DNA of 64,000 bases from UMGS1251 sp036666555 (GCA_036666555.1 JAVWVS010000003.1:1-64000); one strand, 5' to 3'; positions 15,586 to 25,228 are shown, counted from the stretch's first letter. Numbers and translations are program-made. The notes: generated by a model not told the origin, from the letters alone.

Positions 15586-17919
15586 TTATTTCTGCTCCGC
15601 AAATTTTTTAATATTGGAAGCATTCGTCAGTTTTTCGACTCCCTCTTTATTGATGACAATCAGAGTCGGAGCCTGTCTCACGTCAAATTTTTCTACTAAT
15701 TCGCCATGTTCTTCTGCATCGATTTTTTCGAATTGGATATTAGCTTTTTCCAGCAATTGGCTTGCCAGTTTGCAATTTGGGCATGTTTTGGTGGTGAAGA
15801 GAAGGGTTTTCACTTCTTCTGCTGCTTTTGTGTGCTCTTTTAAATGGGAATTGGAAATATCGTATAATTTACGTTCTTTATATTCCTGTGTTTTTCCATC
15901 ATTCCAGTTTTGAACCGGACGATAATATCCGGTAATACGACTATAGACTTCTGTGGTTCCGCCACATTCCGGACAAGTAAATTGTTCCCCAGCCAGATAC
16001 CCGTGTTCTTTGCAAATGGAATAGGTCGGTGACAAGGTATAGTAAGGCAATTTATAATTTTCCGCAATTTTCTTTACCAGAGCTGCCGCAGATTCCCAGC
16101 TTGGGAGTTTCTCACCCAAAAATGCATGAAAGACCGTGCCGGACGTATAAAGTGTCTGTAATTCATCTTGAATATCCAGTGCTTCGAAAATGTCTTCCGT
16201 ATAGCCCACCGGTAAGTTGGAGCTATTGGTATAGTACGGAGTCCCTCCGTCTTCTGCCGCTGTAATAATGTCCGGGAATTGTGCTACATCATGTTTCGCC
16301 AGACGATACGTGGTGGATTCCGCCGGAGTCGCTTCCAAATTATATAAATCTCCATATTCTTCTTGGTAATCTGCAAGGCGTTCTCTCATATGATTCAACA
16401 CTTCTTTTGCAAATGTCTGCGTCTTTTCATGGGTCATATCCATGCCGATCCAACGGGCATTCAATGCGGCTTCATTCATGCCGATTAACCCGATAGTGGA
16501 AAAGTGGTTAGCAAATGTTCCCAAATATCTCTTCGTATAAGGATAAAGTCCTTCCTCCAACAATTTCGTAATAATCATTCGTTTCGTCTTCAGTGATCGA
16601 GCGGAAATGTCCATCATCCGGTCTAAGCGATGATAAAACTCTTCTTCGCTTTGAGACTGATAAGCAATTCGCGGTAAATTAATCGTCACAACGCCCACCG
16701 ACCCGGTACTTTCGCCACTGCCAAAGAATCCACCGGATTTCTTACGTAATTCCCGAAGATCCAGGCGCAGTCTGCAGCACATACTTCTCACATCACTTGG
16801 TTCCATCTCGCTGTTGATATAGTTTGAAAAATAAGGAGTGCCATATTTGGATGTCATTTCAAACAACAACCGGTTATTTTCTGTATCGGACCAATCAAAA
16901 TCACTGGTAATAGAATAGGTTGGAATCGGATATTGGAATCCACGGCCATTGGCATCGCCACCAATCATGACTTCAATAAACGCTTTATTGACCATGTCCA
17001 TTTCTTCTTTACAATCTTTATACCGGAAATCCTGCTCTTTTCCGCCTACAATGGCCGGCAATTCTGCCAAGTCATTCGGTACTGTCCAGTCCAATGTAAT
17101 ATTGGAAAATGGGGCCTGTGTTCCCCAGCGGCTTGGTGTATTCACGCCGTAAATAAAAGATTCAATACATTTTTTCGTTTGATTATACGTAAGGTGATCC
17201 TTTTTCACAAATGGTGCCAAATAGGTGTCAAAAGATGAAAATGCCTGCGCACCCGCCCATTCATTTTGCATAATTCCAAGGAAGTTCACCATCTGGTTAC
17301 ATAACGTAGCCAAATGTCCTGCTGGTGCAGAAGTAATCTTACCGGGAATCCCGCCGAGTCCATCTTGAATCAGTTGTTTTAATGACCATCCGGCACAATA
17401 ACCCGTCAACATAGAAAGATCATGAATATGGATATCCGCATCTTTATGGGCTTTTGCAATCTCCTCATCATAAATCTCCGACAGCCAGTAATTCGCTGTA
17501 ATCGCTCCGGAGTTACTTAAAATCAAACCGCCTACCGAATAGGTCACTGTCGAATTTTCTTTTACACGCCAATCCGTTACTTTCACATAACTATTAACGA
17601 TTTCTTTATAATCCAGCATGGTAGAATTCAAATTCCGAATCTTCTCCCGCTGCTTCCGATATAAAATATATCCCTTGGCAACATCTGCATATCCTGCTTG
17701 CAAAAGCACCTGCTCCACGCTATCTTGCACGTCTTCCACTCTCACCATGGAATCCTTAATCTTCGGTTCGAAATCCGCTGTCACTTTAAGTGCCAACATA
17801 TCAATCACACTGGGATGATACTGCCTGTTCTGTGCTTCAAATGCTTTCGTAATTGCTGCACTAATCTTGGACAAATTAAATTCCGCTATTTTCCCATCTC
17901 TTTTTGTTACTTGGTACAT
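15586..17919 (-). CDS. nrdD: Anaerobic ribonucleoside-triphosphate reductase with fused redoxin domain
   Basis: Class III ribonucleotide reductase, an oxygen-sensitive glycyl-radical enzyme making deoxynucleotides. The 777-residue product starts with an ATP-cone (about 1-95) and continues with the ten-stranded barrel. The zinc-site region has C636, C649 and C652, and the radical glycine is G664 in RITGYYRPV. Unusually, residues about 705-777 form a thioredoxin/glutaredoxin-like domain with CPNC at 713-716 and a QAPTLI cis-proline motif. This suggests the enzyme is reduced by a dithiol, not formate. The ATG at 17919 has AGGAGG eight bases upstream. It is transcribed from 17969-17997, after nrdG. 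Confidence 0.96.
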   Translation of the reverse strand: MYQVTKRDGKIAEFNLSKISAAITKAFEAQNRQYHPSVIDMLALKVTADFEPKIKDSMVRVEDVQDSVEQVLLQAGYADVAKGYILYRKQREKIRNLNSTMLDYKEIVNSYVKVTDWRVKENSTVTYSVGGLILSNSGAITANYWLSEIYDEEIAKAHKDADIHIHDLSMLTGYCAGWSLKQLIQDGLGGIPGKITSAPAGHLATLCNQMVNFLGIMQNEWAGAQAFSSFDTYLAPFVKKDHLTYNQTKKCIESFIYGVNTPSRWGTQAPFSNITLDWTVPNDLAELPAIVGGKEQDFRYKDCKEEMDMVNKAFIEVMIGGDANGRGFQYPIPTYSITSDFDWSDTENNRLLFEMTSKYGTPYFSNYINSEMEPSDVRSMCCRLRLDLRELRKKSGGFFGSGESTGSVGVVTINLPRIAYQSQSEEEFYHRLDRMMDISARSLKTKRMIITKLLEEGLYPYTKRYLGTFANHFSTIGLIGMNEAALNARWIGMDMTHEKTQTFAKEVLNHMRERLADYQEEYGDLYNLEATPAESTTYRLAKHDVAQFPDIITAAEDGGTPYYTNSSNLPVGYTEDIFEALDIQDELQTLYTSGTVFHAFLGEKLPSWESAAALVKKIAENYKLPYYTLSPTYSICKEHGYLAGEQFTCPECGGTTEVYSRITGYYRPVQNWNDGKTQEYKERKLYDISNSHLKEHTKAAEEVKTLLFTTKTCPNCKLASQLLEKANIQFEKIDAEEHGELVEKFDVRQAPTLIVINKEGVEKLTNASNIKKFAEQK

Positions 17920-17968
17920 CAAAAATACCTCCTCTATTTCTCTTTCGCATCCTTTGCGCTGTCTTTTT

Positions 17969-17997
17969 ATTGTAATCCGTGTTCCTATAAAAGTCAA
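17969..17997 (-). promoter_or_regulatory. Promoter of nrdD
   Basis: TTGACT (17992-17997), a 17-base spacer and TACAAT (17969-17974) on the minus strand, giving nrdD a promoter separate from nrdG. Confidence 0.75.
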
Positions 17998-18004
17998 TAG
18001 TATT

Positions 18005-18020
18005 TCACAACATATTGTGT
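18005..18020. promoter_or_regulatory. Candidate NrdR box before nrdD
   Basis: On the minus strand ACACAATATGTTGTGA agrees with the NrdR consensus acaCwAtATaTwGtgt at 14 of 16 positions, counted by eye. It ends seven bases upstream of the -35 box. NrdR represses ribonucleotide reductase genes in most bacteria, usually through two boxes; a good second box is not evident. Confidence 0.5.
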
Positions 18021-18065
18021 GTATACAATATCTTTCAAACTACATCTAGTAAATATGCCGTTTTC

Positions 18066-18758
18066 TTAGATTCCCCTGACATGGGTCTCTTCTACGGTTT
18101 CCTTGATGATTCGCTTTGCTGCCTCCATTTGTTCCACTGCATAGCCGGACAGCCCGGGCTGAATCAAATCTCCCGAATCCACAAATCCTTGAAGAAAATA
18201 TTGTTTTGCACCAATTAACCATTTGCCAATCGAAACGAAGTCCTCCTTCTTATGAAATTCCCGCACTACCGTTGTTCGAAATTCATAAGGCACTGCACCC
18301 GATAATAAAAAATCAACGCTTTCTTCCACCGGACTTAAATCATACGATTCCAGACCAATGGTTTTTCCATAATGCTCCTTGGAATTTTTAATATCCATTG
18401 CCACATAGTCCACCAGCCCCTTGTCCACCAATGATTTCAATTTTGTCGGAAAACTCCCATTGGTATCCAATTTGACCTCATAACCCAATGCTTTGATGGC
18501 TCCCAGAAATTCCTGGATATCCGGCTGCAATAGTGGTTCTCCACCGCTTACACAGACACCGTCCAATACACCCACCCGCTTTTTCAGAAATCCCAGCACT
18601 TCTTCCTCTTGGATTTCCTGATTGCGGTCCGGTTCCACCACCAGAGAAGCATTATGACAAAAAGGGCATCGAAAATTACATCCTCCCGTAAAAATCGTGC
18701 ATGCTACTTTTCCGGGATAGTCAAGCAGCGTCAATTTTTGCAGTCCTTGTATTCTCAT
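18066..18758 (-). CDS. nrdG: Anaerobic ribonucleotide reductase activating protein (radical SAM)
   Basis: NrdG uses S-adenosylmethionine and a [4Fe-4S] cluster to create the glycyl radical on NrdD. The 230-residue product has the radical-SAM triad C27, C31 and C34 in GGCNFRCPFC, and a later GGEPLLQ motif. Its N-terminus (LQKLTLLDYPGKVACTIFTGGC) belongs to the longer NrdG subtype that partners non-formate NrdD proteins. The start at 18758 follows GAGG; the reading to 18851 lacks support. It precedes nrdD, the reverse of the usual order. Confidence 0.95.
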   Translation of the reverse strand: MRIQGLQKLTLLDYPGKVACTIFTGGCNFRCPFCHNASLVVEPDRNQEIQEEEVLGFLKKRVGVLDGVCVSGGEPLLQPDIQEFLGAIKALGYEVKLDTNGSFPTKLKSLVDKGLVDYVAMDIKNSKEHYGKTIGLESYDLSPVEESVDFLLSGAVPYEFRTTVVREFHKKEDFVSIGKWLIGAKQYFLQGFVDSGDLIQPGLSGYAVEQMEAAKRIIKETVEETHVRGI

Positions 18759-18816
18759 TTTCTTTACCTCGATTTCTTGATTTTTGAAATATCTATGGAA
18801 AATAAATACCTTAGCA

Positions 18817-18822
18817 AGTATA
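18817..18822 (-). promoter_or_regulatory. Extended -10 of nrdG
   Basis: On the minus strand TATACT is preceded by TG and one base, an extended -10. No clear -35 is present. It lies about 35 bases from the divergent permease promoter. Confidence 0.45.
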
Positions 18823-18853
18823 CCACATTTTCCTTTTCTCAGGGTACACAATA

Positions 18854-18862
18854 TGGTACAAT
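18854..18862 (+). promoter_or_regulatory. Extended -10 of the uracil-type permease
   Basis: TG, one base, then TACAAT (18857-18862). The ATG at 18863 directly follows it and therefore cannot be the translation start, which supports the TTG at 18905. Confidence 0.5.
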
Positions 18863-18904
18863 ATGAACAGCAAAAAACATTTCAAAAATAGGGAGGGCAA
18901 TTTC

Positions 18905-20224
18905 TTGAGCGAAAGAAAAATTATTCAAGTAGAAGACAAAGTACCTTTTCGTCTTTTGGTACCACTTAGCATCCAGCACATGTTCGCCATGTTCGGCGCA
19001 TCCGTTTTAGTTCCATTTATCTTTGGCATTAATCCCGCCATTGTTTTATTGACCAATGGAATCGGAACATTGTTATTTATTCTAATTACAAAGGGTAAGG
19101 CTCCGGCTTATTTGGGTTCCAGCTTCGCATTCCTCGCACCTGCAGGCATCGTCATTGCGAAATGGGGCTATTCTTATGCCCTTGGCGGTTTTGTGGCCGT
19201 GGGATTCTGTGGTTGTATCTTAGCCCTCATCATCTACAAATTTGGCACCCAGTGGATTGACGTTGTCCTTCCCCCTGCTGCCATGGGACCGGTAGTTGCA
19301 CTGATTGGTCTAGAGCTGGCCGGAACTGCTGCAAGCAACGCAGGCATTCTAAAAACTACGCAGTACACTCTGGACAAAGCAAGCGGTCTCTTCCAACAAG
19401 TGATTACTCCGGTGAATAAAAATTGTCTCATTGTATTTTTAATTACCCTTGGCGTGGCCGTATTTGGAAATGTATTATTTAAAAAATTCTTAGCTGTGAT
19501 TCCAATTTTAGTAGCCATTATCGCCGGATATATTTCCGCAGTCCTCTTTCACGTAGTGGATATGCAAACCATTCAAGATGCCCTTTCCACCCCGCTTTTC
19601 ACTATTCCCGCATTTCAATGGCTCCATTTCAAAGTGGAAGCCATCTTGATTTTGCTTCCTGTCATTTTAGTGATTGCATCTGAACACATTGGTCATCAAG
19701 TGGTCACCAGCAAAATTGTAGGACGAGACTTACTGAAAGATCCGGGGCTTCACCGCTCCTTATTCGCAGATAACTTTTCCACCATGTTATCCGGCTTGGT
19801 AGGCTCCGTTCCCACCACTACCTATGGGGAAAATATCGGTGTTATGGCGATGACCAAAGTTTACTCGGTAAGAGTCATTGGTGGTGCTGCCATTTTATCC
19901 ATCCTCTGCTCCTTCATCGGACCTATGTCAGCGCTGATCAACACCATTCCCGGACCGGTCATTGGAGGCATTTCCTTCTTACTTTACGGAATGATCGGAA
20001 CCTCCGGCATCCGCATTATGGTCGATGCTGCCGTAGATTATGGCAAAAGTCGTAATCTTACATTGACCTCCATTGTATTCGTCACTGGGCTGTCAGGTGC
20101 CGCTGTCAATTTGGGCAACGTAGAATTAAAAGGGATGGTACTTGCCTGCATCGTAGGCATGATTTTATCTTTACTCTTTTACATCTTTGACCGGTTAAAA
20201 TTAACCAATGATCGAGATGACTAA
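18905..20224 (+). CDS. uraA: Uracil/xanthine permease family (NCS2) transporter
   Basis: A nucleobase:cation symporter bringing uracil, or possibly a purine, through the membrane. The 439-residue protein has about 14 hydrophobic segments. It shows the NCS2 features SIQHMFAMFGASVLVP near the N-terminus, the ASEHIGHQV segment with its substrate-binding acidic residue, and VPTTTYGENIGVMA. The start is a TTG at 18905 preceded by GGGAGG eight bases upstream; the upstream ATG at 18863 sits on the promoter. It is on the plus strand, divergent from nrdG and convergent with the next gene. Confidence 0.88.
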   Translation: MSERKIIQVEDKVPFRLLVPLSIQHMFAMFGASVLVPFIFGINPAIVLLTNGIGTLLFILITKGKAPAYLGSSFAFLAPAGIVIAKWGYSYALGGFVAVGFCGCILALIIYKFGTQWIDVVLPPAAMGPVVALIGLELAGTAASNAGILKTTQYTLDKASGLFQQVITPVNKNCLIVFLITLGVAVFGNVLFKKFLAVIPILVAIIAGYISAVLFHVVDMQTIQDALSTPLFTIPAFQWLHFKVEAILILLPVILVIASEHIGHQVVTSKIVGRDLLKDPGLHRSLFADNFSTMLSGLVGSVPTTTYGENIGVMAMTKVYSVRVIGGAAILSILCSFIGPMSALINTIPGPVIGGISFLLYGMIGTSGIRIMVDAAVDYGKSRNLTLTSIVFVTGLSGAAVNLGNVELKGMVLACIVGMILSLLFYIFDRLKLTNDRDD

Positions 20225-20236
20225 TAACTTTATCCT

Positions 20237-21109
20237 CTAATCTGTCCGCACAGAGGCCAGTACAATGCTCACCATGATGATTACCGCTCCTACCCATCCG
20301 GTCACCGACAGCACCTCTCCTAACATAAAATAGGAAGCCACTGCTGTAAAGACCGGTTCTGCACAAAGAACCACTGCTGCCTTGGTAGAATTGATTCCAC
20401 ACAGTGCACTATTTTGCAATCCATATGCAATCCCGGTGCAGCCAATACCCAGATATAATACCGCTCCCCACGCTTCCATCGGAACAGATGTCAGTACCGG
20501 AAACTGCTCTTTGCTAACCAATCCGATTATCAAACAAATGATTCCCACAAATCCCGCTTGAAACGTAGCCAGAAAAATGGAATCCGCTTTTTCTAAATGC
20601 TTTGCGCTAAATTCTAAAGTGCATGCCATCAACAAGGCACTTCCCATGGCAAGACCTTCTCCTAATCCAAACCGAAAGCTTCCCTCGCCACAGCACAAAA
20701 AATATAATCCAATAATCACCAGTACAATCGGTATCATGTGTTTCTTATTCATTCGCTTTTTCGAAACAAACCACATCAAAAACGGTGTAAACACTACTGG
20801 AAGTGAAAACAAGAAACCTGCAGTAGTGGCTGTGGTATATTTAAAAGCCAAGGTTCCAGTAACGTAAGATGCCGTTGTGAAAATGGATATCCACACACAA
20901 GACCTTATATGTGCCCCCCGAAAACCGGCGATTAATTTTTTGTGAAATAAAATCACTAAAAATAGAAATCCCAGCAAAAAACGCATTGCCATATATTCAA
21001 AAAACGGAAATAGGGAAATCCCGAATTTCGCAACCGGATTTCCCACTCCCATTAAAATGGCTTCTATGCTGATGAGCATGATGTAAAATGATTCACTTCT
21101 CTTTTTCAC
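20237..21109 (-). CDS. EamA/DMT-family transporter
   Basis: A 290-residue membrane protein of ten predicted helices in two EamA repeats, with MGVGNPVAKFG in the first and LYLGIGCTGIAYGLQNSAL in the second. These carriers export amino acids, metabolites or drugs; the substrate cannot be told. The start is GTG at 21109 without a strong ribosome site, so an internal start is possible. It follows the DUF3048 gene by 21 bases. Only 12 bases separate its end from the convergent permease gene, with no terminator visible. Confidence 0.85.
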   Translation of the reverse strand: MKKRSESFYIMLISIEAILMGVGNPVAKFGISLFPFFEYMAMRFLLGFLFLVILFHKKLIAGFRGAHIRSCVWISIFTTASYVTGTLAFKYTTATTAGFLFSLPVVFTPFLMWFVSKKRMNKKHMIPIVLVIIGLYFLCCGEGSFRFGLGEGLAMGSALLMACTLEFSAKHLEKADSIFLATFQAGFVGIICLIIGLVSKEQFPVLTSVPMEAWGAVLYLGIGCTGIAYGLQNSALCGINSTKAAVVLCAEPVFTAVASYFMLGEVLSVTGWVGAVIIMVSIVLASVRTD

Positions 21110-21130
21110 AACGTTATACCTGTCTTATTC

Positions 21131-22219
21131 CTATTGAAATGTTGCCTGCCCCGGGTAATTCACTGCAATATAACTCTTGCCCCGATTTATTTTAATTTCT
21201 GTTCCACTCTCATCATAAAACCGCAAATAAGATAACTCATTATTTGCATCTTTCGACCAGTGAATCTTCTGCACCCCACCGTTGGACACATAATATCCTA
21301 CCGAAGTATCAGAGCCATCCCAATCCACCGCCTTGTGGTCGATTTCGTCTCTTACAGTGATCTCTGTTTCCAATACCAGCACATTGGTAAATGCAAGCTG
21401 AGTATTCGTTCTTCCATCCATCTGTGGTTCCCCATTGATTTGTTTTAAATAGGTCTTGCTAGCTGGATCATAGGTAAGCGTTGCCTGCTGTGCGCCGAAA
21501 TTAATATTCGCTGTAGTGCAATCCAAACCCGGTGCTTTGAGCTGTTCCTGCAATTTATTAAATAAAAACGCCGGTCCTTTTTTATCTGCTGCTAAATCAG
21601 TTCTTTTTCCTTCTGTCTGTACTACTTGGGCAAATTGCGTCCCATCAAAATATCCCGTATGTTCCAACGCATATCCTGCATTCAGTCTATCTTGATCCCG
21701 TCCGAAAAATCCACCTTGTCCTTGAATGCCATCATAACGATCTAAATTCAACGCCTGTAAATAGTCCGATATGCTGTCATCAATTCCCCAGTTGACATAA
21801 AATGCATCAAATCCTTGGGAAAATGCAGGGAAATAGTATCTACAGCTTCGAATTGCACAAATCTGTGGAATGGTAGTGTAATCTGCGTATAATGCCATAA
21901 ATCTAGTCTCGTTTCCTTCTACCGGAATCTCAAAAATCACATCCGCTTGCGCCACACCATACTGCGGCATTGCCGGAGGAACGTTATTCACCATCACTGC
22001 AACCGGGCGTTTCCCGATAGCGCCTTCCGTCAAATTCGGTACTCCGGTCAATAAATTCTGATTCGCCGGAATCTGTTCCGATGGTTCTTCCGCCACAGGT
22101 TCCTCTTTCACTTCTTGTTTGGGTGGTCCTGGTTCAGATTTTGGTGCCTCTTTTTTCTTGCATCCCGCTAAACTAAATACCAATGTCATTGCTAATAATA
22201 CGATTCCCAGTTTCTTCAT
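21131..22219 (-). CDS. DUF3048 lipoprotein
   Basis: A secreted lipoprotein of 362 residues with a lipobox signal peptide (FSLAGC, Cys at about residue 20). A charged, proline-rich linker follows, then a DUF3048 (YerB-like) domain with the landmarks RPVAVMVNN, YGVAQADVIFEIPVEG and CAIRSCRYYF. Its function is not established; related genes often lie near wall-polymer loci. The ATG at 22219 has AGGAGG seven bases before it. It closes the glycan operon, 16 bases after the DHHW gene. Confidence 0.85.
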   Translation of the reverse strand: MKKLGIVLLAMTLVFSLAGCKKKEAPKSEPGPPKQEVKEEPVAEEPSEQIPANQNLLTGVPNLTEGAIGKRPVAVMVNNVPPAMPQYGVAQADVIFEIPVEGNETRFMALYADYTTIPQICAIRSCRYYFPAFSQGFDAFYVNWGIDDSISDYLQALNLDRYDGIQGQGGFFGRDQDRLNAGYALEHTGYFDGTQFAQVVQTEGKRTDLAADKKGPAFLFNKLQEQLKAPGLDCTTANINFGAQQATLTYDPASKTYLKQINGEPQMDGRTNTQLAFTNVLVLETEITVRDEIDHKAVDWDGSDTSVGYYVSNGGVQKIHWSKDANNELSYLRFYDESGTEIKINRGKSYIAVNYPGQATFQ

Positions 22220-22235
22220 GTCCATTCCTCCTCTT

Positions 22236-23573
22236 TTAATAAAAGCGACACATGCCTCCATCTATCTGATATTTCTTGTCTATGGTACAAGTGAAATAAT
22301 TCCCTTCTCCATCGTATTGGAAATCAAATCTACGGTCCCCAAATTGTACCTCTCCCCCTTTCACACCGTCCATAGCAGGAATAATAATGGTCACCCAGTT
22401 TCCTTTTACCTCTGAAGTATGCTTTACCGATTCAAGAGGTATGCGCTGACTCTGGGCAAAATCCGCTTCCGTATTGAACCGTTTCCCTTCCACTGCTTTA
22501 TACGAAAAATAGGCTGCATTCAGCGCATATTCTGTAGTTTCCAAGACCACACACTCCGGTTGAAAAGCATTAAAATAATAATCTAAGTACAGAAAATTCT
22601 CATAATTGTGAATAGAATAATATTCACTGAAATTAGATTCTAAAAACCGCCTTCTAGAATTCAAATAGCTTCCCTGAAAGACTAATGTCCTAGGGAGTCC
22701 CTCCCCCTCTTGATTCACTAGATAATCCTTTTCCGGATAGTGTTCATTCAGCCATAGTCCCTCATAATCCGCCTGCTTTGAAATAATATTTCCCTCTCTT
22801 TTATTTTGAAATACCGGTACTTGTTCTCGAATCTGGAACTCCGATGCCGGAAGCTTGGTTTCTACCTGTGTTGTTATATCAAAATCACTTTGCTGATTTG
22901 GATGCACATTCGGAAAATATTGAGAAATCTTCTCCAGTATATGATTCGTCCCATAAAAAGCCCCCAAGTCATTCCAATGGCCTGCATCATATTGCACATT
23001 AAATACTTGCTCGGTTTTGCTCTTCTCTTTTAACAGCTCTACATTACTAATATAATTTACACCATCATGTTCCAACTGTCGATACAATTCCTTTAAAAGC
23101 AAATCTTGATAATGATAGCCATTGGGTAAATATTGGCTATAAACCGTTGTTTTAGCCGGATTGATGCAATAGATAAATGGAACTCCCCGTTCATTACAAT
23201 AATCTTGCACTTTCCGCAAATATTCACAAAAAGCATTCACAAACTCTGTGTCCACAACTTCCGGTGCTAACTTGAAAAATACATAGTCATCTTTTCCATA
23301 GGTATATGTGGGATGAACCATCTCGTGAAACATCACATCATTGTACGTTGCATAACCACGAATGCCCTCGCTTCGAAAGCCAATACGATCATTCATATAA
23401 TTGTCAATCTTCTTTACTGTTTTCTGAAACCCATCTGTCTTGTCTAGTGAAAGCGTTGCTAACTCTCTATTATCAATTTCTGAAATAGCGTTTTCCTGCG
23501 TATTAAAATTCACAATGAGTAAACTTAATAATAAACATACCGTCACTACAAATGCGATTTGAATTTTTCTCAT
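22236..23573 (-). CDS. DHHW/AlgJ-like membrane-anchored acylation partner
   Basis: A 445-residue protein with one N-terminal membrane anchor and a large outside domain. The SEIDNRELA and YMNDRIGFRSE segments near the N-terminus, INPAKTTVYS, and a DAGHWNDLGAFYG motif fit the DHHW family. These are AlgJ/AlgX- or DltD-like SGNH relatives acting with MBOAT proteins in polysaccharide O-acetylation. The start at 23573 follows AGGAAGGG. It comes 14 bases after the MBOAT gene, the usual pairing. Confidence 0.82.
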   Translation of the reverse strand: MRKIQIAFVVTVCLLLSLLIVNFNTQENAISEIDNRELATLSLDKTDGFQKTVKKIDNYMNDRIGFRSEGIRGYATYNDVMFHEMVHPTYTYGKDDYVFFKLAPEVVDTEFVNAFCEYLRKVQDYCNERGVPFIYCINPAKTTVYSQYLPNGYHYQDLLLKELYRQLEHDGVNYISNVELLKEKSKTEQVFNVQYDAGHWNDLGAFYGTNHILEKISQYFPNVHPNQQSDFDITTQVETKLPASEFQIREQVPVFQNKREGNIISKQADYEGLWLNEHYPEKDYLVNQEGEGLPRTLVFQGSYLNSRRRFLESNFSEYYSIHNYENFLYLDYYFNAFQPECVVLETTEYALNAAYFSYKAVEGKRFNTEADFAQSQRIPLESVKHTSEVKGNWVTIIIPAMDGVKGGEVQFGDRRFDFQYDGEGNYFTCTIDKKYQIDGGMCRFY

Positions 23574-23587
23574 ATTCATTACCCTTC

Positions 23588-25006
23588 CTAAAATTGAAAA
23601 TAGAGAAATGGTGCATATACACCTGCTACCATAGCCGTAAAGCACAAAATTAGTAACAGCGTAAGAACCATGTATTTCATAATCCCATATATCTGTGACT
23701 CTCTATTGTAATCGACCATTTTCTTACGAATTTTTTCATTTCCCAAAACGACAATCCCCAAAATCACTACTCCTATAATAAGAATCGTCCTTCTAGTTAT
23801 GAAATATGACAATGAATAAGCTAACGGTTCCTTCGGATGTGCCACCCCAAATAGGTATCCAGCGTACTGTCCAAAACTTTTTGGACTTCCTGTTTGAAAA
23901 ACAACCCAACCAAGATTTACAACAAACATGGTATATCCCCAGCGAATCCATTTTGGTATTTTATCATATATACCATTTTTCATCAAATACCGTTCTACAA
24001 GCATACATATCCCGTGGCTAAGTCCCCATCCCACATAGACCAGTGATGCACCATGCCAAAGTCCGGTTGCCAAAAAAACTACCAAAAGATGGAGATAAAC
24101 ATTTCCCCTTTTGCTCCCGCCCATTGGGAAATAAAGATATTCTCGAAACCAAGCGCCAAGTGATATATGCCACCGCCTCCAAAATTCCGTAATCGATAAA
24201 CTCCGATACGGAAAATCAAAGTTTTCTTTGAAATGGAATCCAAACATGCGCCCCATTCCAATTGCCATATCCGAATATCCAGAAAAATCCATATAAATCT
24301 GTAATGTAAAGCAAACGGCTCCCAACCATGCCGTCCCCATGTCCATACCCGAATCCGATAACTGAAAAATAGTTGTAACCACTTCCCCTAGCACATTTGC
24401 CAGCAGCACCTTCTTGCCCAATCCTAAAATGAATCGTTCACAACCGCTTACAAAGTCCTCCCACCTAATCCTTCGTTCCTCTATCTCCGGCTTCATTTCC
24501 TGCCACTTCACAATCGGACCTTGCATCAACTTTGGGAAAAAACAAAGATACAGTGCGAAATTCAAAATCTGTTTACTTGCCTTTGCTTTTCCTTGATAGA
24601 CGTCCACTAGGTAAGAAACCGCGTGAAAAACAATAAAAGAGATTCCAATTGGTGCCACAATCTTCCACGGATCCACCCCAAGTGTTTTGACGGAAGATAG
24701 CGCCACTAAAATAGCATGAAGATATTTGTAATACGCCAAAACGGACAAATTAGCAATAATTCCACCTAGCAATATCCATTTCTTATTGGGAACAATTTTC
24801 CCTAATAAGAAATTCAGCAAAATGATGATGATTAACACCTTCACATGTTTTGTGTCTCCCCACATAAAGAATAAGGAAGACATAACAACTAAAATGATGT
24901 TTTCCATCATTATTCTTCTCTTTTTTAAAATTTTTTCACATATCACGCACCCAATCACACTGGGAAGCAATACCAAAAATATAAATGACCATGCTGTAAA
25001 TAACAT
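23588..25006 (-). CDS. MBOAT-family O-acyltransferase (AlgI/DltB-like)
   Basis: A polytopic membrane acyltransferase of 472 residues that moves acyl groups, usually acetyl, across the membrane to an exported polymer. It has about ten hydrophobic segments and the family motifs YMDFSGYSDMAIGMGRMFGF, TEFWRRWHISLGAWFREYLY and the active-site histidine in GLWHGAS. The start at 25006 gives a normal hydrophobic N-terminus; a longer reading to 25060 has a charged, unlikely extension. Paired with the DHHW protein, it probably acylates the glycan made by this locus. Confidence 0.92.
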   Translation of the reverse strand: MLFTAWSFIFLVLLPSVIGCVICEKILKKRRIMMENIILVVMSSLFFMWGDTKHVKVLIIIILLNFLLGKIVPNKKWILLGGIIANLSVLAYYKYLHAILVALSSVKTLGVDPWKIVAPIGISFIVFHAVSYLVDVYQGKAKASKQILNFALYLCFFPKLMQGPIVKWQEMKPEIEERRIRWEDFVSGCERFILGLGKKVLLANVLGEVVTTIFQLSDSGMDMGTAWLGAVCFTLQIYMDFSGYSDMAIGMGRMFGFHFKENFDFPYRSLSITEFWRRWHISLGAWFREYLYFPMGGSKRGNVYLHLLVVFLATGLWHGASLVYVGWGLSHGICMLVERYLMKNGIYDKIPKWIRWGYTMFVVNLGWVVFQTGSPKSFGQYAGYLFGVAHPKEPLAYSLSYFITRRTILIIGVVILGIVVLGNEKIRKKMVDYNRESQIYGIMKYMVLTLLLILCFTAMVAGVYAPFLYFQF

Positions 25007-25113
25007 ATCTTCTGTCCCTTTACAATTCTCTTTTGTGTATGTTAATCTCCGGATGCGCATATACTATTTCTATGTATGAATGTTCCTATATCAGAAATTA
25101 CGAGGTAAATCAC

Positions 25114-25176
25114 ATGATTGTATCTATTTTCTATGCCTACCAAAGACGTGGATGGACCGTTGTCATCCACAAATAA
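25114..25176 (+). CDS. Possible small ORF of 20 residues
   Basis: In the 222-base gap before the MBOAT gene, an ATG with GAGG eight bases upstream opens a plus-strand frame ending TAA. It encodes a short basic, hydrophobic peptide (RRGWTVVIHK at the end). No good promoter is seen and it opposes all neighbours, so it may be chance. Confidence 0.15.
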   Translation: MIVSIFYAYQRRGWTVVIHK

Positions 25177-25228
25177 TTTCTATTTTGCCAAATTTCCAAA
25201 AACATATCATTATTCCTTCCGAATAACT

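Noticed and set aside
25151..25173. GTGGATG/CATCCAC hairpin as terminator after the membrane protein gene
   Set aside because: Only seven pairs with a nine-base loop and no T-run on the minus strand.
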